This document shows positions 22,083 through 29,881 of a stretch of DNA of 45,126 bases, piece by piece. A program made the position numbers and the translations under genes. The stretch comes from Bradyrhizobium oropedii. GTDB taxonomy: Bacteria; Pseudomonadota; Alphaproteobacteria; Rhizobiales; Xanthobacteraceae. Under the pieces are notes generated by a model that was not told the DNA's origin, did no database searches, and was given only the letters and a program-made list of their open reading frames with translations. How positions within the stretch are numbered: the stretch's first letter is position 1; each line of letters opens with the position of its first letter. Location of the stretch: assembly GCF_020889685.1 (NCBI RefSeq), contig NZ_JACMYO010000056.1, positions 1-45,126 on the forward strand, written 5' to 3'.

Positions 22083-22769
22083 ATGAGCAGTTCGGTTCGC
22101 GTGCTCTCGACATTGGCACTGAAGGGCGCGGTCGCGCGCCTTGCCGAAGCTTATCTGGCGGCGAGCGGCGTGCGGATTGATGCCGATTTCGCGCCGACCC
22201 TGGCGCTGCTCGAACGCCTGCGCGGCGGCGAGGGTGCCGATCTCGTGATCCTGACCCGTGAAGGCCTCGCCGAGATGATCGGCGAGCGCCGCGTTGCGCG
22301 GGACAGTGCGGTCGATCTCGCGCGCTCCTATGTCGGCGTCGCAGTGAAGGCGGGTGCCGTTCATCCCGACATCGCGACCGAAGCCGCGCTGCGTGCGGCT
22401 CTACTCGGCGCGCGGGCCGTGGCCTATTCGCGGCTCGGTGCCAGCGGCATCCTGTTCGCGCAGCTGATCGCGCGTCTCGGCATTGCGGAGGCGACCAACG
22501 CGCGGGCGGTGATCATTCCGATGGGCTTCACCGCGGAAAGGCTTGTCACCGGTGAAGCCGATCTTGCGATCCAGCAGATCAGCGAGTTGAAGCAGGTCGA
22601 CGGTATCGAGGTCGTCGGGCCAATTCCCCTGGGCTTGCAGACGCCGGCGGTGTTCTCCGCGGGCCGCATGACGACGTCGGAGCGCACGGAGGCGGCCGAT
22701 CATCTGCTGCGCTACCTGTCCTCGGCCGATGTCGCGCCGGTACTGCGCGAGACCGGACTCGAGCCTTGA
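22083..22769 (+). CDS. ModA-like substrate-binding fold protein lacking a signal peptide
   Basis: A 228-aa protein of the bacterial extracellular solute-binding (SBP_bac_11, molybdate-type) fold: VRVLSTLALKGAVARLAEAY at the start, then GADLVILTREGLAEMIGERR and VAYSRLGASGILFAQLIARL, ending LLRYLSSADVAPVLRETGLE. It begins directly at the first beta strand with no leader, so it is probably cytoplasmic and used as a ligand sensor rather than for ABC uptake. No ABC permease is adjacent. It sits between the tandem-GrlR and Sel1-repeat genes with a 5-base gap before it. Ligand unknown. Confidence 0.82.
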   Translation: MSSSVRVLSTLALKGAVARLAEAYLAASGVRIDADFAPTLALLERLRGGEGADLVILTREGLAEMIGERRVARDSAVDLARSYVGVAVKAGAVHPDIATEAALRAALLGARAVAYSRLGASGILFAQLIARLGIAEATNARAVIIPMGFTAERLVTGEADLAIQQISELKQVDGIEVVGPIPLGLQTPAVFSAGRMTTSERTEAADHLLRYLSSADVAPVLRETGLEP

Positions 22770-22801
22770 ATTTGCCTGCACCGCGACGCAACCTGCTGAT
22801 C

Positions 22802-23623
22802 ATGTTCAAACCGCTCCAAGCCATTCTTGTTGCCGCGGCGCTGGCAGCGCCGGTGCTTGCTCGTGCGCAATCGGCCGACCTCGTGCTGTGCGACCGGCTC
22901 GCCGCCGATCCCTCTGATCCCGACAAGCCGGCCGACGTGAAGGGCGTGGGCGACATCGCATCGGCCGATGTCGCGACCGCGATCAAGTATTGCGCGGTGG
23001 CGGCAAAATCGTCGCGCCGCGCGATGTACGAGCTCGGCCGCGCCTACGCCGCCAACCGGCAGACGGCGGAAGCCGCAAGCGCCTGGCGCAAGGCCGCCGA
23101 CAAGGGCTCGACATCGGCGATGGTCGAGCTCGGCGTGCTCTACGGCAACGGCACCGGCGTCGCCAAAGACGAGGCGCAGGCGCGCAAATTGTTCGAGCGT
23201 GCGGCGCAGGCCGGCAACGCGCGCGGCGTCAGCAATCTTGCGGCGCTCGGCGGCGGTGGTCCGGCGTCCGACCCCGCACGCGCGCGCGAATTGCTCGCAA
23301 AGTCCGCCGAGACCAATGCCGAGGCGCAGTATCAGCTCGGCATGATGCTGGCTGACGGCAAGGGCGGTGCGCAGGATGATGCCGGCGCGCGCGCGTTGTT
23401 CGAGAAGGCTGCCGCGCAGAACCATCCGGGCGCGCTGGAGCGGATGGGCGCCTTCGCGCAGGCCGGCCGCGGCGGGCCGAAGGATGGCGATGCGGCAAAA
23501 GCCTATTATGAACGGGCAGCCGCGCTCGGCGACGAGGACGCCAAGAAGGCACTTGAGCGCGCGCGCTGTCCCTATGTCATCAAGGACAAGCGCGGCAACG
23601 CCGTGACCAATCTCTGCTTCTAA
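22802..23623 (+). CDS. Exported Sel1-repeat (TPR-like) protein
   Basis: A 273-aa protein from the ATG at 22802 (MFKPLQAILVAAALAAPVLA, signal peptide cleaved near ARAQS). After a short Cys-containing region (LVLCDRLAADP and IKYCAVAA) come four Sel1 units: AMYELGRAYAANRQTAEAAS, AMVELGVLYGNGTGVAKDEA, AQYQLGMMLADGKGGAQDDA, ALERMGAFAQAGRGGPKDGD. The end RCPYVIKDKRGNAVTNLCF has a second Cys pair. Sel1 arrays bind proteins, often in envelope complexes. It follows the ModA-like gene by 32 bases and has no clear ribosome-binding site, suggesting coupling. Confidence 0.85.
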   Translation: MFKPLQAILVAAALAAPVLARAQSADLVLCDRLAADPSDPDKPADVKGVGDIASADVATAIKYCAVAAKSSRRAMYELGRAYAANRQTAEAASAWRKAADKGSTSAMVELGVLYGNGTGVAKDEAQARKLFERAAQAGNARGVSNLAALGGGGPASDPARARELLAKSAETNAEAQYQLGMMLADGKGGAQDDAGARALFEKAAAQNHPGALERMGAFAQAGRGGPKDGDAAKAYYERAAALGDEDAKKALERARCPYVIKDKRGNAVTNLCF

Positions 23624-23686
23624 TCAAACAGGAACGTCAGCGCCTGCGTCTCGTTGATATGCGAAACGCATTGGCGAGGCGACCTC

Positions 23687-23836
23687 ATGATCCGCAAGCT
23701 GCGTTCCGGCGAGTACCGGCTGTATTCCCGCAAGGTCAATCCGAAGACCGGCAAGCGCCGCAATCTCGGCACCTTCAAGTCGCGCGCGGCCGCCGAGAAG
23801 CACGAGCGCGACGTGCAGTACTTCAAGCGCCACTGA
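23687..23836 (+). CDS. Small basic protein, 49 aa
   Basis: MIRKLRSGEYRLYSRKVNPK followed by TGKRRNLGTFKSRAAAEKHE and RDVQYFKRH, from the ATG at 23687 with GAGG seven bases upstream. It is strongly basic (about a third Lys/Arg/His) and resembles a compact AP2/integrase-arm-like beta fold that could bind nucleic acid. Near-identical small proteins occur, as I recall, in many rhizobia, always uncharacterised. It ends 9 bases before the convergent cytochrome gene. Confidence 0.75.
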   Translation: MIRKLRSGEYRLYSRKVNPKTGKRRNLGTFKSRAAAEKHERDVQYFKRH

Positions 23837-23845
23837 TTCAGTGCG

Positions 23846-24475
23846 CTAGGGCGGGCAGGCCGCGCCGGTTTTCACCCAGGCCTCGACCAGCGCGCCGGCC
23901 TGCGCCTGCGTGCCGGGTGCCGGCGAGCGGCCGAAGCCGGGATGCCAGGCCCAGCCTACCAGCGTGTCCTTGCCGATATGCTCGACCAGGTCCTCGACCT
24001 TGCGGCCGCCGTTGCGCGCGGGGTCGCGGATCTGGGCGCAGATCTCGCCGACGGTCTTGCCGGCCCAGGCCATCTCGTGCGGCGCGAGATGCCATTCAGG
24101 ATGCCCGGGCACGCGGCCGGGATCGAAATTGGCGTGCTGGTGGCAAATCGAGCAGCGCATCGTCGCAACGCCGTGGCCGTCGATACCGCGCGTGACGGGC
24201 GGCTGGTGCATGCGGCTGATATCGCCTTGCCGCGGGTTGTCGCCTGCGGGGTGGCAATTGGTGCAGCGGGGATGGGTCAGCACCTTGCCGAGCTCGGTGA
24301 AGATCGCCGCAGAGCGCTGTTCGACGTTCTCGATTCCGGCAAAGCTTTCCGGCGAGGCGAGGGCTTGGCTCGCGCTCTCCGACGCCGCGTATCCTGCGCA
24401 CAGGCTGGTCGCGACTGCTGTCAGCACTGCAATGATCCGAAACCGCGTTTCCGATGGCATCGCTCGCGCGCTCAT
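23846..24475 (-). CDS. Diheme cytochrome c subunit of a periplasmic molybdenum hydroxylase
   Basis: A 209-aa protein with a signal peptide (hydrophobic 13-30, cleavage near YAASES) and two c-type heme sites, CTNCH at 71-75 and CSICH at 108-112. Its ATG overlaps the stop of the 2Fe-2S subunit as ATGA (24472-24475), so translation is coupled. In isoquinoline 1-oxidoreductase-like systems such a cytochrome takes electrons from the Moco/Fe-S enzyme to the respiratory chain. An open frame extends further up, but the overlap start gives a proper leader. It is the last gene of the operon. Confidence 0.88.
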   Translation of the reverse strand: MSARAMPSETRFRIIAVLTAVATSLCAGYAASESASQALASPESFAGIENVEQRSAAIFTELGKVLTHPRCTNCHPAGDNPRQGDISRMHQPPVTRGIDGHGVATMRCSICHQHANFDPGRVPGHPEWHLAPHEMAWAGKTVGEICAQIRDPARNGGRKVEDLVEHIGKDTLVGWAWHPGFGRSPAPGTQAQAGALVEAWVKTGAACPP

Positions 24476-24996
24476 TTGTTGGCGGTCAGATAGCGGCTGG
24501 AATCGGCGAGGATCACATCGCGCGCCGCCTGGTGATATTTGATGTAGCCGGTGCAGCGGCACAGATGGCCGTCGAGCGCATCCGCAATCACGGTCTCGAG
24601 CTGGTCGCGCGCGACCGGCGTTTTTGCCAGCCGTTCAAGCAGCACCTGGCCCTCATTGAGGAAGCCGGCGGTGCAATAGCCGCACTGGAACGCGAAGTGG
24701 TCGATGAAGGCGCGCTGCAACGCCGAGAGTTCGCCGTCTTTGGCGTGGCCCTCGACGGTGCGGATCGCCATGCCGTCGAAATTCGCTGCCGGCACCACGC
24801 AGGTCGGGCTGGTGTAGCTGGTGCCGTCGGGATTATCGATGATGACGGCGCAGCTCAGGCATTGCGCGGCGCCGCAGCCGAACTTGGTGCCGGTCATCCC
24901 AAGCATTTCGCGCAGGAAGTCGTTCATCGAGAGGTCGTCACGGACCTCGATCGGGCCGTGCTTGTGGCCGTTGATGGTGAGGTTGAGCGTCGTCAC
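24472..24996 (-). CDS. (2Fe-2S) subunit of a xanthine dehydrogenase-family oxidoreductase (IorA/CoxS-like)
   Basis: A 174-aa iron-sulfur subunit with two [2Fe-2S] clusters: the plant-ferredoxin site Cys41, Cys46, Cys49, Cys66 (GCGAAQCLSC) and the helical site Cys105, Cys108, Cys146, Cys148 (FQCGYCTAGF and HLCRCTG). The start is GTG at 24996, overlapping the stop of the large subunit by 4 bases (GTGA). It has no leader of its own and would be carried across the membrane with the Tat-bearing Moco subunit. It passes electrons from molybdenum to the cytochrome encoded next. Confidence 0.92.
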   Translation of the reverse strand: MTTLNLTINGHKHGPIEVRDDLSMNDFLREMLGMTGTKFGCGAAQCLSCAVIIDNPDGTSYTSPTCVVPAANFDGMAIRTVEGHAKDGELSALQRAFIDHFAFQCGYCTAGFLNEGQVLLERLAKTPVARDQLETVIADALDGHLCRCTGYIKYHQAARDVILADSSRYLTANK

Positions 24997-27782
24997 GCAA
25001 GCGCTCCCTTGAGCAGGGCTGATGTCACCGGGAGTGAGCGGAAGCGATGGCCGGTGGCATCGTTGATGGCGTTGAGCAGCGCCGGCACGATCGGGATCAT
25101 CACCACCTCGGCCATGCCCTTGGGCGCTTCGTCCGGCGTCAGCGGCGGTAACATCTCGATCTCTAGGTCGTGCAGCGGCAGGTCGGAGCCGCGCGCGATC
25201 AGGTACTGGCCGAGATTCCACTGCCCGTTGCCGGGGCCGCCTTCGAACGGCGGCAGGGTCTCGAGCAGCGCGTAGCCGACGCCCATCGCGAACCCGCCAT
25301 GGGACTGGCCGAGCACGACTTCGGGCACCAGCGCCTGGCCGCATTCGAACACGCTATAGGCCTTGGCAATGCGCAGGATGCCGGTCGCGCGCTCGATCTC
25401 GACGCGGACCAGCGTGCCGCACATCGAGGTGTAGGCAGTGCCGATCCGGTTGTTGTCGGTTGGCGGAAACTTCACGCTGACGCGGTCGATCCGCTCGAAC
25501 CTGCCGCGGCCACGGCGGATCGCCAGCGCATCGATCTCGGCGCGGTATTGCTCGCCGAACAAGGGGAAACGTGCGCGCGACCAGGCCCAGCGCGAGAAGC
25601 TGTGCGCTACCGCGCCGGTGACGAAGCCGCGCTTATGCGCGGTTGCCGCAAGCTGCGACAATGGCAGCGGTGCGAGATCGTCGAGCACCAGTTGCCCGTC
25701 CTGCCAGCGTGCCTTGTCCCACTGCCGCGCGCGCGGATCGGCCTTGCCGATGTGCCAGAGCTCGAGCGCTGCCGGCCACAGGCCGAAGCGGAAGATGACG
25801 CGCGCCGCCTCGGCCGCCGAATGCGTGCCGACATGGGCGCCGATCGAGGCACTCGTTGCCGAGCTGATCGCGGGCACCCAGCGCGGGTTCTTCTCGGCGA
25901 GGTCCTGGGTCTTCTGATCCATCGTGTAGGGATCGCCCGAGGTGACGAGCCCGAGCGCGTCGTAGCTGTCGACCCGGGAGACGGCGACTTCGTCGGCGAC
26001 GGCGCCGAGATGGATCGCGACCCGGTTCGCAAGTGCGGTACCGATGCCGTTGCCCATCTCGACATGATCGCAGTGGATCGCGATCCGTCCGTCGGGATCG
26101 ATCTCGACCCGGCCGAGCGAGCAATCCGCGCCCGCGCCGTAATCCTTGGTGACGCAGGCGACGCCGGTGCCGACCAGCCGTCCCTCCGGGGCGTTCTGCT
26201 TGAACGCGGCGCGCTGCTGCCAGATCGGATGCGTCTCGAGCTTGTCGAGCATTTCGGGCGTGCGCACCGACACGATGTAGGGATTGCCGGTCATGGTCCG
26301 GCCGTTCTGTTTCAGCGCATTGTTGCGGCGGAATGCGATCGGATCGACCTTGAGCTCGCTCGCGACCTCGTCGATCAGCACTTCGAGCGCGGTCATGGTC
26401 TGCAGCGTGCCGTAGCCGCGCATCGAGCCTGCGGTCACGCCGCGTGAATGCAGCGCCACGGTGGTGACGTCGACCTTCGGGACGTCGTAGATGCCGATCG
26501 CTGCGGTCGCAGCGACGGTTGCGACATTGGCGGAGAAGTTGGCGAGCCCGCCGCCGTCGAGCACATGGTCGGCGGCGAACGCCGTGATCTTGCCGCTCGC
26601 GCGATCGATGCCGATCCGCGAGCGCATCTTGATCGGGTGGCGTTTGATGCCGCCCTGGAATTGCTGGTAGCGGTCGTGCGCGAGCCGCACCGGCCGTCCC
26701 GGGAAGAACATCGCCGCCAGCGCGACGTAAAGCACGAACGGGGTGTGGTCGCGGCCGCCGAAGCCGCCGCCGACATGGGCGAACTGCGCGTTGATGTGCG
26801 AGGGCCTGAACGGGGAACGGGCCTTTCCCAGCATGAAGGCGATCGACTCGGTCGCCTCATAGGGCGACTGCACGCCGAGCACCAGTTCGAGCGTTTCCCT
26901 GTTGTCGCTGCACCAGGCGAGCCCGCTCTCCGGCTCGAGGAACATCGGATCGACCGACTGGGTCTCGAACTCGCGGTCGAGCACGAGCTGTGACGGATCA
27001 TCCTTGTCGAGCTGGGCGCGGATCTGCTCGCCATAGGTGGCGGCCTTGGCGTAGTCGGCCTTGGTCTCCTTGGCGAGCGGCAGCCAGACCGGCAGCGCCG
27101 CATTCTGGATGCGGCTCGGCGAAACCCAGCCGGCCAGGATTGGCGAGTAGACGTCGGGCGCGTCGGGCGTGGCGCCGGCCACCCGCGTGAAGCGATAGGC
27201 GCCAAAGTTCGGCAGGGTGACCGGGCCGGTCTCGTCGCCGAATTTGACGAAGCCGACATCGCGCAGCGCGAGGCGCGCCCGATCGAAGGCGTCGAACTGC
27301 TCGAAGATCAACAGCGCGACCGGCTGTCCCAGATAGATCGGCGTCTTGCCGATCGGGCAGAACAGGTCACCGGTGTAGAAATCCGGCACCCGCGCGCCGA
27401 TCCGGTCAAGATCGGCTGCGGTGACGACAACGGACGGCTTCGCCGGACCGTCGAGGCGGGCGAGGTCCATGCCGGCATAGACATGCGTGGCATCATTGGC
27501 GCGGACCAGGATGGCGTGCGAGGTGGTCGCAGGCCAGCCCGGCATGTCGGCGGCACGAAAATCGGAGGCGTAGAGTTTTGCGCCGGTGACCTTCGCCACC
27601 CCGTCGACACGGCCTGCGCCCTTGGCCGCCGGATTGAAATGGCCGCGCCCGGGCAGTGTCTCGCGGCTCGTGAAAGCCGGCTCCTTCGCGAGCGCCAGAT
27701 GCGACAGGCTGACCGAAATGCCGCCCGCCGACAGCCACTTCACGAATTCGCGTCGCGAGGGTCGCATGGTCGGATCTTTCAT
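24993..27782 (-). CDS. Molybdopterin-binding large subunit, xanthine dehydrogenase family (IorB-like), Tat-exported
   Basis: A 929-aa aldehyde/heterocycle hydroxylase subunit. The N-terminus MKDPTMRPSRREFVKWLSAG carries a twin-arginine motif (SRREFVK) and hydrophobic stretch, so the folded cofactor enzyme is sent to the periplasm. The molybdopterin motif GGGFGGR is at about 338-344. The late segment KGMAEVVMIPIVPALLNAIN holds the catalytic Glu. The size and fused layout match isoquinoline 1-oxidoreductase beta subunits, but the substrate may be any aldehyde or N-heterocycle. The ATG at 27782 has GAGG five bases upstream; the next ATG (27767) also keeps the Tat motif. First gene of the three-gene operon. 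Confidence 0.9.
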   Translation of the reverse strand: MKDPTMRPSRREFVKWLSAGGISVSLSHLALAKEPAFTSRETLPGRGHFNPAAKGAGRVDGVAKVTGAKLYASDFRAADMPGWPATTSHAILVRANDATHVYAGMDLARLDGPAKPSVVVTAADLDRIGARVPDFYTGDLFCPIGKTPIYLGQPVALLIFEQFDAFDRARLALRDVGFVKFGDETGPVTLPNFGAYRFTRVAGATPDAPDVYSPILAGWVSPSRIQNAALPVWLPLAKETKADYAKAATYGEQIRAQLDKDDPSQLVLDREFETQSVDPMFLEPESGLAWCSDNRETLELVLGVQSPYEATESIAFMLGKARSPFRPSHINAQFAHVGGGFGGRDHTPFVLYVALAAMFFPGRPVRLAHDRYQQFQGGIKRHPIKMRSRIGIDRASGKITAFAADHVLDGGGLANFSANVATVAATAAIGIYDVPKVDVTTVALHSRGVTAGSMRGYGTLQTMTALEVLIDEVASELKVDPIAFRRNNALKQNGRTMTGNPYIVSVRTPEMLDKLETHPIWQQRAAFKQNAPEGRLVGTGVACVTKDYGAGADCSLGRVEIDPDGRIAIHCDHVEMGNGIGTALANRVAIHLGAVADEVAVSRVDSYDALGLVTSGDPYTMDQKTQDLAEKNPRWVPAISSATSASIGAHVGTHSAAEAARVIFRFGLWPAALELWHIGKADPRARQWDKARWQDGQLVLDDLAPLPLSQLAATAHKRGFVTGAVAHSFSRWAWSRARFPLFGEQYRAEIDALAIRRGRGRFERIDRVSVKFPPTDNNRIGTAYTSMCGTLVRVEIERATGILRIAKAYSVFECGQALVPEVVLGQSHGGFAMGVGYALLETLPPFEGGPGNGQWNLGQYLIARGSDLPLHDLEIEMLPPLTPDEAPKGMAEVVMIPIVPALLNAINDATGHRFRSLPVTSALLKGALA

Positions 27783-27909
27783 CAACACCTCGACGGCATA
27801 TCGCGCCGGGGTTTAACGATTGGTACAATACACGCGAAAGTATTGCGGCAAAGCCGATGCAATCGCAACGCCGCAATAGGTCGTAGCCCTCTCACTTGTC
27901 GCTTTGGCC

Positions 27910-29001
27910 TCACTTGAGGTCGGCAATGGTGGCCGGTCCCGGGCCCGGCGTGATCAGCGTCGGCCACTGCTTGGAACCGAACGGCACCAGCGGCGGCAGG
28001 AAGGTCGTCATGCCGCGCTTCTTGGTCTCGGCGATGATCGCCTCGCGCGCGTCACCCCCCATCAACTCATAGTCCATCAGATGGTAGCTGCCGAAGAACA
28101 GCGCGCCGACCGAGCGGTCGGCGATGATCCGGGTCAGCGATTCCAGCATGTCCGACGGCGTCGTCGTGAAGGAGATGGTCTCGATCAGCATCAGGCGGCT
28201 GTTGATGGCATCGGGCCCGAAGAACTGGGCCAGCACGCTGAAGATCACGTTGTTCTGCCGCGCCACATAGATCGTGTTGCTCGCGCCGTAGGTCTTGTCC
28301 CAGTCGGCGCCGAGCTGGGTCTTCCAGTCGGCCATCACCGTCATCCAGTGCGCGACCTGGGTCTGCGCGGCCCAGGCGACGTTCTTGGCCAGCAGCGGCG
28401 CCTGCTTCTTGCCGAACGCCTCGAGCGTCGCGAAGGGGATGGCGCCGGCGGTGAGGCATTCGTCCATGAAGGCAAGGTTGTTCTTGAGAATGGCGCGGTT
28501 GTTGTCGCGCCAGTCCGCCTGCATCGGCGTGGCATCGAGCCCGTCGAGCGCCGACTGCATCCGGCTGCGATAGGCCTGCATCGACCCGCGCCATGATTTG
28601 TCGTCGGGATTGTTGACATAGGGGCCGACCACCTCGGCCAGCGCCATGGTGCTGTGGCCGACCGACTTGAGCAACTGATAGACGATCGGCACCTGCGGCG
28701 CCTCGGTCGGCGGCTTGCCGGGCCGGTACAGGATCAGGCGGCCGCCGGCGCCGGAGAACAGGCCGAGGATCACCGGATGCTTGTCGAGGACGTTCTTCTG
28801 GAAGATCCTTGCCGCATCGCCGTAGAGCTCGAACATGCCGGTGTTGAGTGCAAGCACGTCCTTGGTCGCGACATCGGCCGGCGTCGACGAGGTCTTGCCC
28901 GAGATCGGTGCCATGTAGTCGGGCAGCGACTGGGCCAGAGCGGCACCGCCACTGCCGAGCAACAACGCCAGTGCGGCGACCAAACGGAAACGATGGGTCA
29001 T
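27910..29001 (-). CDS. Exported hypothetical protein, 363 aa
   Basis: The ATG at 29001 has GAGGAG six bases upstream. It starts MTHRFRLVAALALLLGSGGA with cleavage near ALAQS. The mature part is mostly alpha-helical with blocks such as LALNTGMFELYGDAARIFQK, RLILYRPGKPPTEAP, FFGSYHLMDYELMGGDAREA and a Pro-rich end. It has only one cysteine (MDECLTAG). I do not recognise a family or catalytic motif. It is upstream of the molybdenum hydroxylase operon on the same strand with a 127-bp gap, so it may be separate. Confidence 0.78.
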   Translation of the reverse strand: MTHRFRLVAALALLLGSGGAALAQSLPDYMAPISGKTSSTPADVATKDVLALNTGMFELYGDAARIFQKNVLDKHPVILGLFSGAGGRLILYRPGKPPTEAPQVPIVYQLLKSVGHSTMALAEVVGPYVNNPDDKSWRGSMQAYRSRMQSALDGLDATPMQADWRDNNRAILKNNLAFMDECLTAGAIPFATLEAFGKKQAPLLAKNVAWAAQTQVAHWMTVMADWKTQLGADWDKTYGASNTIYVARQNNVIFSVLAQFFGPDAINSRLMLIETISFTTTPSDMLESLTRIIADRSVGALFFGSYHLMDYELMGGDAREAIIAETKKRGMTTFLPPLVPFGSKQWPTLITPGPGPATIADLK

Positions 29002-29278
29002 GTGATGCTCCTCGCAGCCTCCGACCATGCCGAAGTCCGCGATGCGGCCTCTCGACGATGGCGGATGCGCAATTCTTTTCTGACGCAAATGAACTGGGAT
29101 GGGCGATCCCGCAGGACGCAACACGACGAGGACGGGTGCTTACAGCTAAGCGACGAATCGGCGGGTGTCCACACCCGGAGATTACCCGGGTGGCTGCGCC
29201 ATAACGTCATACGCCGCCGGAGTCAGCGGAGCTTTCTCATTCAGGGAATCGATCGCGGCGACCGGCTTGCCGATGGCC

Positions 29279-29722
29279 TCAATCCTTGATCAGAAGCACG
29301 CCGCCGATGATGAGCGCGATGCCGGCCAGCCGTGACACCGACACCGGGTGCTGCGCCAGCCCGAACATGCCGAAATGGTCCATCGCGATCCCCGCGACCA
29401 TCTGACCCGCGACCACCAGCGCCAGCAAAGTGGCAGCGCCGAGCGACGGCAGCAGCAGGATCATCAGCAAAATGAAGACGCCGCCGAGGATGCCGCCGCT
29501 CCAGGCCCACCAAGGCACAGCCGTCACCAGTTTCCAGGACGGAACCGGCTCCCGCGTTGCGACCAGCACGACCGCCATCGTCACGAGCCCGCCAAGATAG
29601 CTGACCAGCCCGGCCCATGCCGGCGAGTTGAGGGCGGATCGCAGATTGCCATTCAGGACTTGCTGCGTGGCTACGCTGATGCCGGCGCCGAGCGCGAGAA
29701 GATAGAGAAACCAGACCTGCAT
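29279..29722 (-). CDS. DMT-family transporter of the YdcZ (DUF606) type
   Basis: A 147-aa membrane protein with about five hydrophobic helices: MQVWFLYLLALGAGISVATQ, then LVSYLGGLVTMAVVLVA, WAWSGGILGGVFILLMILLL, AATLLALVVAGQMVAGIAMD and SRLAGIALIIGGVLLIKD. This is the half-size DUF606/YdcZ arrangement, which acts as dimers. The substrate is unknown. The ATG at 29722 follows TGGGG; an upstream in-frame start at 29761 adds a short polar tail and is less likely. Confidence 0.85.
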   Translation of the reverse strand: MQVWFLYLLALGAGISVATQQVLNGNLRSALNSPAWAGLVSYLGGLVTMAVVLVATREPVPSWKLVTAVPWWAWSGGILGGVFILLMILLLPSLGAATLLALVVAGQMVAGIAMDHFGMFGLAQHPVSVSRLAGIALIIGGVLLIKD

Positions 29723-29881
29723 GTGATGCCCCAGAACCGATCGCCGAAGGATTCCTGTCATATTCCATCGGCAACGATCGTGGCATGCATGAAGCGCGGC
29801 GCGAAACCCGCGGAATGGGCTTCCACCTACGTCCCAGATCGAATAAGAGGCCGCAAACCCTCATTTCCCCAGCATTAAAGC

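Noticed and set aside
25170..26447. Long plus-strand frame within the molybdenum hydroxylase gene
   Set aside because: Shadow of the high-GC coding strand; no ribosome-binding site and no known motif.
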